NCBI GenBank assembly: GCA_963556255.1
Contig: OY744616.1
Location: 2,312,831 to 2,376,830 of the forward strand
Source of the DNA: Allolobophora icterica
Lineage: Eukaryota; Annelida; Clitellata; Crassiclitellata; Lumbricidae
DNA length: 64,000 bases
Direction of reading: 5' to 3'
Positions 58,101 to 64,000 of this stretch are shown here, in pieces; the first letter of the stretch is position 1, and each line of letters starts with the position of its first letter. Below the pieces are notes generated by a model. The model was given only the letters and a program-made list of their open reading frames with translations. It had not been told where the DNA came from and ran no database searches. The position numbers and the translations under genes are program-made.

Positions 58101-61100
58101 TACTTAGGATCGGGAGGTTGAGAGAGAAGAGGACTCTTGTCATGATGGGGATATCTAGAAAGAAAGAAGGAGGTAAAGAGAGAACGAAATCGAGGAAGAG
58201 GAGGATATGAGGAGGACTTGAATAATCGTGACGATGAGGAGATCTTAAACGTAACAAGGAATTAAAGAGAGAAGAGGAGTATCCTAGGAAACGGAAGAGG
58301 ACTTAGAATAATCGCCAAGAGGATAGCTCAAAAAGAGGAAACAAAGGAAGAGGATAAGGCAGAGGTTCAGAATAAAGATTAGAGGTGATGTTCAATCAAA
58401 GAAATTAAGAAGTCGGTAATCTTACCTAATAACTTCTAAAACTCTTTTTAGAAGGCATCAATCGATTGTCTATTCAGGTGAAACCTATGACCTAAATAAT
58501 TATCCGTTCGAGATATCCAGTATAGTGATAACAATAACAATAAAATAATCAGTAACACTAATGAAAATGCTAATCAGAGCAGTGTTGTCAACAATGATAA
58601 CAACGACTTTAACAACGATGATGATGATGATAACGATGATAATGATAGCGGCGACGATTACAGTGTTGGGTTTTATGTAGCGCCGCGCAGTACACAGACG
58701 GTCTGATGCCGGCGAACGTGATGTTGACCTATGCGGGCAACGTGTTCTGGCCAGTGCCGAGTAAACTGCAGAGCAGCTGCAAGGTGGACGTCACCTACTT
58801 TCCCTTCGACGAACAACACTGTCGACTCAAGTTCGGATCATGGACCTACGACGGATTCCAGGTCAGTCCTAAACGCAGATCCAGTCATCGAACTGATCTT
58901 CTGGATGTTGACCTGATTATGGCTTGGATTTGGTGCTCCATCGGTTGATGCCTTGTGCATTTGATTTTCTTTGTCTTTCTTTAGCCACTATGGTTCTTAT
59001 GGCAGATGCTGGTTCTCTTAGTCTTTTTCAAGCCAGTGCGGCACTTCGGCTATCATTAATGACATGGTTCTCGTGATCTGCGTCCAGCAAATGGGGTGTT
59101 CTTATGGAAGACGACGATTCCTTAAGCTAGCTGTTATCACATTGGCTGGTTCTCCGTTGCTGCTCTTATGACAGGACTAATTTTCTGGTTCGTTTCCATC
59201 CATTGTGGCTCTTGTAACAACGTCTGACTTCCTTCACACTGTGCAGCTTTTACGGTTTTTAAATTAAGGCAGGCATAGGCTAGTTGCCGAAGTCTTTTCT
59301 AGTCATTATGGCTCTTTTGGTTGCACAAATTATTTCTAGCTATTGTGGCTCCAGTCAGTGACTTTTTGCCCAAAGTTTTTTCAAGCCATCGTTCCTCTTT
59401 TGATAGACAATGGTTGCCTGTGATTTCATCTTGTCACGGTGTCTCGTCCTCTTTGGATTTATCCAACCACTGTGGCTCTTGTCACAATGCCTAGTTCTCT
59501 TTGGTTTTTATCCAGCCACTATGGCTCTTGGCACAATGCTTACTAAGTTATCTTTGGATTTACCCAACCACTGTGGCTCTTGTCACACTACTTAGTTCTC
59601 TTTGGATTTTATCCAGCCAAGATATCCAGCCACTGTGGTCTTGTCACAATGTATAGTCCTATTTGGATTTATCCAACCACTGTGGCTCTTACCAGAATGC
59701 TTAGTCCTCTTAGGATTTCTCCAGCTACTGTGGCCCTTTGTCTGTGGATGTCTTTCTCTCTGATAGGTGGACATGACGAACCGTTCGACGGAGGTGGACC
59801 TCAGCAACTACGTCGAGAACGGCGAGTGGGAGATCATCGAGGTCCGCATCGAACGCAACGTCGTCTACTACGCCTGCTGCAAGGAACCGTTTCCGGATGT
59901 GACGTTCATGATCCACATCCGGCGACGTCTGCTCTACTACATGTACAACGTCATCTTTCCCTGCGTCATGATGTCCGCCCTCACCGTCCTCGTCTTCTTC
60001 CTTCCGCCCGACTCCGGGGAAAAACTGACCCTGGGAATCACCGTACTTCTCGCTTTCTCCGTATTCCTGCTACGTATGGCTGAAGACCTTCCGGAAACAT
60101 CGGAATTCATTCCTTTACTTAGTAAGTACTTCTTGAATTAGTTGCAAGTACTCGGAGAATCTCCAATGTTTGCAGGGAACTTGCAGAGCAATTCACAGAA
60201 TTATTAGTAAGTAACTGGCTCGGGAATCAGTTGTAAAGGATTCCACAAAGTACTCCGGGATTCCATGTGTGTAGCTTTTAAGTAATGCTCTAGCAATTTA
60301 TCAAGTCAACGATTGCAATTACGATTTATACTTATCTACCTGCTAGCTGCGTTGGGGAAGGAAGATGCTGCACTTGGGTGCTTTGAAAGAATGGGGCATG
60401 TGGTTCGTAATAACAAGGATAGAAGAGCCAACCAAGTGTTGAGCTGGACCTCTGAGGGAAGAAGAAAAGGGGAAGACCACGGAAGAACTGGCCAGAGACC
60501 ATCAAGGATGTCCTGAAGTGCTTGGAGATGTTGTGGGATGAGGCTGGAGGGCTGGCAGTGGACAAAGCGAATGGCGAAGATGCGTTGCCCTATGTGCAGA
60601 CCTGCAGAGGAAAGACTAAGTACTAAGCACTAAGCACTAAGTAAGTAAGTTTCTACTACCTGTGTATCTGTTAGATATAATACTTATTTACCTGCTAAAG
60701 GTATATACCACTTACCTTTTCAACTGTTTAAAGTATCTACCGGCTCATCTGTTTGTCTGCTGAAGGTATCTACCTGACGATCATCATGTTTCTGACTTCC
60801 GTTTCCGTTATCATGACCGTTCTTGTTCTCAATCTTCACTACCGCGGTCCTTCGGACAATCCAGTACCCGGATGGCTGCGTCGCTTCATCCGACCGAAGA
60901 ACCTTCACCGTGGCCACTCCCTCACCGACAAGAATCTCTACGTTGACGAATACCTCATCGAGGAAGGTCAGCCTCTCGTTCAGCACGTTCCACTTGGTCT
61001 GACCCTCGAAGAACTCGCCTCTGGACTCACCGACGAACTGATCCTGAGCGACGAAGGTCCGGAACTGGACGCCACAAGGAGTGGCCGAGGAAGACGGGTC

Positions 61101-61409
61101 TTCGGAGTTCAGGACGGGTGGACGCAGCTCAATGGATGTCGGGTTGCCGATTCAGGTGGTTGTGCCAGGGATCCTGGACACTTCGCAGCCTCGAACAAGA
61201 GCATCCTTGAGGCGCTCAAGACCGTCCTTGAACGCTACGAAAGGGACGACGCCAGTGGAGCTATAGTATTCGAATGGAGGCAGGTGGCTATTCATGTCGA
61301 CCGTATTCTCTTCTGGGTGTTTCTTGTCGGTACTGTGGCGTCGACGATTGTACTTCTGGTCATTCTACCTCTCGTCAAACAGTCGAGAAATGACGTCCAT
61401 CACACCTAA
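49720..61409 (+). CDS. nAChR: Nicotinic acetylcholine receptor alpha-type subunit
   Basis: Ligand-gated cation channel subunit. The exons I place with GT/AG junctions and matching phases are 49720-49920 (signal-like, 5' start not found), 50612-50961, 57160-57204 (45 bases), 57950-58059 (110 bases), 58681-58861, 59767-60121 and 60766-61409. Residues include TNVWLDQ (loop D Trp), WLPDIVLYN (loop A), Cys-loop [24 protein letters not shown] (loop B Trp) and [10 protein letters not shown] (loop C vicinal cysteines, so alpha type). M1 is about [20 protein letters not shown]2 has [18 protein letters not shown], with Glu at -1', so cation-selective; M3 and M4 lie in the last exon. The N-terminus has an unusually long acidic segment ([10 protein letters not shown]) before the ligand-binding domain. 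Position 17' of M2 is Arg where Leu is usual. ATG upstream is missing from my model. Confidence 0.85.
50985..51215. repeat. (ATACA)n microsatellite
   Basis: Degenerate pentamer run after a receptor exon. Confidence 0.85.
51895..52265. repeat. CA-rich compound microsatellite
   Basis: CACA, CATA and CAAA tetramers; immediately 5' of the LTR element. All minus-strand open frames here are repeat artefacts. Confidence 0.93.
52266..52744 (-). repeat. 3' LTR
   Basis: 479 bases, TATA box CTATATATAG at about 52628-52637. Identical in every compared stretch to 55363-55841. Confidence 0.93.
52745..52756 (-). promoter_or_regulatory. Polypurine tract of the LTR element
   Basis: On the minus strand a G-rich purine run lies directly before the 3' LTR; standard plus-strand primer position. 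Confidence 0.85.
52986..55211 (-). CDS. 741-residue retrotransposon ORF with retropepsin-like domain
   Basis: The ATG is at 55211, about 135 bases after the primer-binding site. Residues 1-75 have a short helical, Gag-like segment. A retropepsin-type protease follows: [12 protein letters not shown] (DTG at about 109-111) and a later [10 protein letters not shown], typical of Ty3/Gypsy proteases. From about residue 190 to 500 the sequence is acidic and Ser-rich, then cysteine-rich segments ([10 protein letters not shown]), a very basic stretch ([15 protein letters not shown]) and hydrophobic runs near the end ([15 protein letters not shown]) follow. The latter part matches nothing I know. The element could only move with enzymes supplied in trans. 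Confidence 0.8.
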   Translation of the reverse strand: MENSLPFKPLECADIFDMSVEEMRERLKILGLVIKTSNEVELQKMVWVFLDELNRKNFEIWAQKVDEDMSVQVKDGPTKMVDAGYLSFCSSGYVYTPTGLSRNIVLLRDTGSWQSLASKKLLHANEFCDTGEVRLVRGISGVTLRVPLVEIRVESKFANGTILCGLVDHLPPGIHVLIGTDLDSPEDEINVGVSTRAQVKLTDSGSLPVSHTHSVEDKSADINVQLDDKLIQGVSLNISDSLYTESVGINYCDDTGLNEGDLSSLFTETDEVNVCRYSGRVEFINVFSNTPEFFGEPRANTSDVDEGVSSHDLVRLLDEDNEDDVAPVDLLCCCRDEYVLTTLFANDESSEIVVDELNDCEWFNGILSESLDVISKDLYVDSTVHSDDSFVHSLNEVNENVFVPRGFVPDRQILIVPLHPTDLICECTTDVSDLSLTGMNMSVLDRSVSQNVLFHEMHLTREVCFMSECFELSVTLTCGTMVLVNDSLHANWLCCCLSFSWTVFQGSGISCTMMSVCEWFSVYTHHKYLCSAFRVFGKQCVWCVDSLDCSEPVTDSLVNRCTDSNAVARVYLQRCSVLDRVGGRRRSKRLRMSKRSACSTKFVAMVVLLTTLCYYVGDASLSDDDVSSTVLYNGVPCHVTCVSRPRKVVVNTDYAFRRQFGPLVSSLVYVGVGQSRSILGIGLCSSKEISSRRSGSLESIFQFSGVSSGEIIMFGSFFAGGFVFCSDVFFCDGVLNSNNTH
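55347..55360 (-). promoter_or_regulatory. Primer-binding site (tRNA-Pro type)
   Basis: Minus-strand TGGGGGCTCGTCCG, complementary to the 3' end of tRNA-Pro, two bases after the 5' LTR. Confidence 0.88.
55363..55841 (-). repeat. 5' LTR
   Basis: 479 bases, matching 52266-52744. TATA box at about 55725-55734. Confidence 0.93.
55842..56660. other. Receptor intron stretch with no recognised feature
   Basis: TA-rich at 55842-55885, then unique sequence. A 129-residue open frame at 55957-56346 has no recognisable domain. Confidence 0.45.
56670..57146 (-). pseudogene. LINE reverse transcriptase C-terminal fragment
   Basis: Minus-strand frame gives [18 protein letters not shown], then [10 protein letters not shown], a decayed CR1/L2-like C-terminus. 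It lies just before the 45-bp receptor exon. A GATGATGATG tail-like repeat sits at 57124-57142. Confidence 0.6.
57295..57770. repeat. Degenerate about 21-bp minisatellite
   Basis: Many imperfect copies of the form TTGACTCATATGTTATTCTTT in a receptor intron. 57771-57949 holds the end of that intron. Confidence 0.85.
58060..58680. other. Receptor intron without recognised feature
   Basis: AG-rich at 58070-58370 and GAT-triplet-rich at 58610-58650. No gene. Confidence 0.5.
58970..59745. repeat. About 54-bp degenerate minisatellite
   Basis: Repeated CCACTGTGGCTCTTGTCACA and CTCTTTGGATTTATCCA blocks, regular from about 59430 and decayed before it. In the intron before the exon encoding the loop C and M1-M2 region. 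Confidence 0.88.
60330..60640 (+). pseudogene. LINE ORF2 C-terminal fragment in a receptor intron
   Basis: Reads [19 protein letters not shown] and, after a frame change, [16 protein letters not shown] sequence; it resembles 4567-4755. It ends in a TAAGTAAG-like tail at about 60640. Confidence 0.7.
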
Positions 61410-61489
61410 TTATACATTTTAAAGTTAAACTATTTCATTTTAGTTTGAAAAACAGTTTAAGTTTAACTAAAGAAATTAGCTCAGTGGCC

Positions 61490-61960
61490 ATCACTGATCT
61501 CCAGGTTTGGCAGAGTGTCTGCGTGTATGAGGGATGTCCTCCTCTGGCTCCCCAACCCACAACGTACTTCTTGCCGAATCTCTGCCTTGGTCTGGCGTTG
61601 CTTTCAGGGCTTGGCCCCTCCATACCTGCGGGAGCTCTTCTATCCCACTTCATGTTCGCAGCATCGTTTCTCTCTCCGCTGAACTTATTGCTCCCCGCGC
61701 GCGTAGGCCATAAGGTACCGCCGTGCCTTCTCTGTGGCTGATCCCATGACCTGGAATGGGCTTCCTATTACGATCCGTCAAATACCGAATGGTCATTTCA
61801 CCTAGTTTCTTACGGACCTTAAAACTGCGTTGGGCGGGGAGAATCTTGGTAGGAAATCTTGAAGGGGCGCTATTTAAAATTGCTTTAATAGTCTTAAACA
61901 TTTGTCAGAACATTGTTACTGAGTCAAGGCACGTCGAGTGATGGGTTGTCAATAATTATA
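61490..61960 (+). pseudogene. LINE reverse transcriptase C-terminal fragment
   Basis: Shifted plus-strand frames give LAPPYLRELFYP-like, VADPMTWNGLP and a final LK block of CR1/L2-type polymerases. It starts about 80 bases after the receptor stop. 61961-62305 holds nothing recognised. Confidence 0.6.
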
Positions 61961-62313
61961 AAAGGTCTGACTCTGCTCCTAGGAGTTTGAAAAGGTTAGT
62001 TCTTTAGACGAATCACCAGTGGCTTGAAGCAGACACTTGATTTAGGCTCCCGCATAGACTAGCATCCATTGTAACTGGAAACCAGTTAGACACATCACGT
62101 CAAAGGCATCGGCATCTATCTTCAACATTCAAATTATACGAGTGACGAGTAAATTTATTTATGTATTGGGAGTTCAATGCGCCTTCTATGAGTCTATGGC
62201 TACCCACCGTAATCGTGTCTACTATAATAATCTTCTGAACCGTTTCAGTCTTAACGGACTGGTCTTCTGAATATTTTTCTGATACCGACTTGGTTTTGAA
62301 TGCAACTCGTATC

Positions 62314-62627
62314 CATGGGCGGAGTTTATCAGGGGCTAGGGGGGGCGGCTAAGCCCTCCCATGAACCCACCGACTTGACCGTGCATCATTAAGGTATTGT
62401 GGGTCAGGGTATTTTTTAAGCAGTAAAATCCCTCCAAATCTTCTCACCAGAAGGCCGAAATTAGTACCAAGTATGCTTAAAATGCATTTGGAGGCTGGGA
62501 GACCCCGATTTGGGGCTCAAATCACCCCCAAACCCTTCTGTTTTATAGGAGCCGCCGCTTTGCGGCGGGGAGGGGAGGTGAAGGTATGCCTCAGCCCCCC
62601 ATGAACTAAAACCAAACTCCGCCCATG
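62314..62627. mobile_element. hAT-like MITE
   Basis: Termini CATGGGCGGAGTTT and its inverse AAACTCCGCCCATG. A perfect 8-bp duplication CTCGTATC (62306-62313 and 62628-62635). The interior has GGGGCT and a CCGCCGC-TTTGCGGCGG hairpin. 62640-63320 holds nothing recognised. Confidence 0.92.
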
Positions 62628-63321
62628 CTCGTATCTTATACTACGTTTTCAGAACCAATTGAGAATATCATTACTTTTACCTCCAGGAAGGAGGTAAGCC
62701 AGTTGTAGATTTACAAATTATTCCATACGAAGCTCTGGGTCGAGCACGTGCTGACTCGGATTTGGAATCAAACTGCGTTCAAACCATTTCATCCATGTGT
62801 TCTTTAGCCCTGGAGAAAATGCTGTTTACAAACCATGAAATTGGAAACCCTGGTTCGAAATGCCTCAGCTTAATATGTCTTGAATCTACCATTTGTCATG
62901 TATGTGCTATTAGCTCACTGTCAGATTAGGCATGCATTGAAATATAAAATTATTCAATTTAGATTCAATTCTCTCGGACGTTTTCTCAAATAGGAGACAT
63001 TCATTTCAGACAAATTTCACAGTTATCATCATATATTTGAAGAAAAAGAAACAAATGAAAATTATATAAAGTAAAACTACGCATTATCGATGTCTGATGG
63101 CATTTCGTACACATTGCCGACTAATAAATCTTTGGCTCCGGAAACTAATGTCATCCAACCTCAGATATATTAATGCAGCTGGAATATCCGTAGGCTATAC
63201 ACTTCGGCAAATAAATGTTGTTTGCGAGAACAAGACGGCGATGAAGTTGACTAATCATGCGTTCTCATAAGCCGAATCTAAAGAATTCGAAAATGCTTCG
63301 TATTCGTAATTGCCTCTCAAG

Positions 63322-64000
63322 CTAGTGTTTGCTTGATGTCCAAATATGCACCTCTCCGTAAGAACGTGCAATGAACTGTTTTTTTCTTGTGTCGTAATAC
63401 ACAATATTACGCGGAATTTGACCCATTTGACTCCACTTAAGAGTTTTCGTGTCAAACAGATATATTATGTTAAGAAAGAAGTTTTCTGTCACCAAAATAT
63501 TATTGTCCGTATCCAGAAACAAACGCAGATACTGCCAAGAGGAGGTCGTCTGCATACTGATGATCTGCCCATCAGTGCTTAGTAAACTTACATTGGATCT
63601 AAAACTCTCTGCTGAAATGTTTCTGATAATAATACTCTGACCAGTAAAGTTCCAGTGAATAGTTTGACCAGTAAAGTTCCAGTTTCTGGTGGTCCGGTCA
63701 TACAGGTATACGTTCCCACTGAACATATCAGTTGCCAACAAACTATTGTTTCCACCGTAAAACAATTGAACGTCCTTGAAACCAACTGTTTCTCTTAGCT
63801 TAAACTGACTGATAATTTGCCCATCAGCGCTTAAGAAACTTACACACAGCCGATATCTTTCTTGTAAGTTGTGGCTGACGATGATTTCTCCATTAGGTTT
63901 CTGAATGGCATGAAACGGACCAAGAAAGTCGCACGGAAGTAAAACACTTCTTACAAGTTTCGCGTCTTCATCGTAAATCTCCAAACACGGCACACCATTA
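63322..64000 (-). CDS. NHL/beta-propeller-like protein C-terminal part, open at the window edge
   Basis: The minus-strand frame is open from the right edge to a stop at 63322, so the 5' part lies beyond 64000. It contains repeats with IQKPNGEIIVSHN, SADGQIISQFKLRE and STDGQIISMQTTS, plus VYLYDRTT and IYLFDTKT, which resemble blades of an NHL-type propeller as in TRIM-NHL proteins. A roughly 30-base internal duplication gives twice NFTGQ (near 63630-63690). It is either the 3' exon of a TRIM-NHL-like gene or a related propeller gene. No transmembrane segment is visible. Confidence 0.6.
   Translation of the reverse strand, partial: NGVPCLEIYDEDAKLVRSVLLPCDFLGPFHAIQKPNGEIIVSHNLQERYRLCVSFLSADGQIISQFKLRETVGFKDVQLFYGGNNSLLATDMFSGNVYLYDRTTRNWNFTGQTIHWNFTGQSIIIRNISAESFRSNVSLLSTDGQIISMQTTSSWQYLRLFLDTDNNILVTENFFLNIIYLFDTKTLKWSQMGQIPRNIVYYDTRKKQFIARSYGEVHIWTSSKH

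Overview
This window is nuclear DNA of an animal, most likely a marine invertebrate; I cannot name the species. The evidence is two spliced genes with consistent GT/AG junctions and phases, many microsatellites, tRNA-derived SINEs, CR1/L2-like LINE fragments, and a dense load of DNA transposons (hAT-, piggyBac- and MULE-like).

Layout: 1-9900 is repeat-rich, with decayed LINEs, two hAT MITEs, a foldback element and a SINE with a perfect 16-bp duplication. 9929-17774 (minus) holds a complete nine-exon FBXL6-like F-box/LRR gene of 486 codons; its introns carry SINEs, a nearly solo LTR and minisatellites. 17900-21000 holds inverted repeats, a LINE, a THAP-domain fragment and a relic of a Polinton DNA polymerase.

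21022-40613 is a nearly complete Polinton/Maverick (adintovirus-like) element. It has 180-bp terminal inverted repeats starting AG and a 5-bp direct repeat GCCCC at the ends. Its genes cover the whole virus-like programme: protein-primed type DNA polymerase B, retroviral-type integrase, packaging ATPase, adenain-like protease, double-jelly-roll major capsid protein, penton, two small adenovirus-core-like membrane-active proteins, a phospholipase A2 fused to a zinc ribbon, a phage-tail-fibre-like protein with a discoidin-like head, and several proteins I do not recognise. The element appears dead: a 1.8-kb piggyBac derivative (itself hit by a hAT MITE) splits the ATPase gene at TTAA, a LINE sits in the tiny divergent spacer between ATPase and phospholipase genes, the polymerase has an in-frame TAG just after motif C, and the protease has no visible ATG.

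40614-49600 is again repeat territory: a LINE with a hairpin MITE, a coiled-coil ORF, a 779-bp foldback element with a 9-bp duplication, and long CAGT arrays. About 49720-61409 (plus) is an alpha-type nicotinic acetylcholine receptor subunit gene whose third intron-sized gap contains a young, compact Gypsy-like LTR element (52266-55841, minus) with two 479-bp LTRs that look identical. After it come a LINE fragment, a hAT MITE at 62314-62627 and, at the edge, an incomplete NHL-like propeller ORF on the minus strand.
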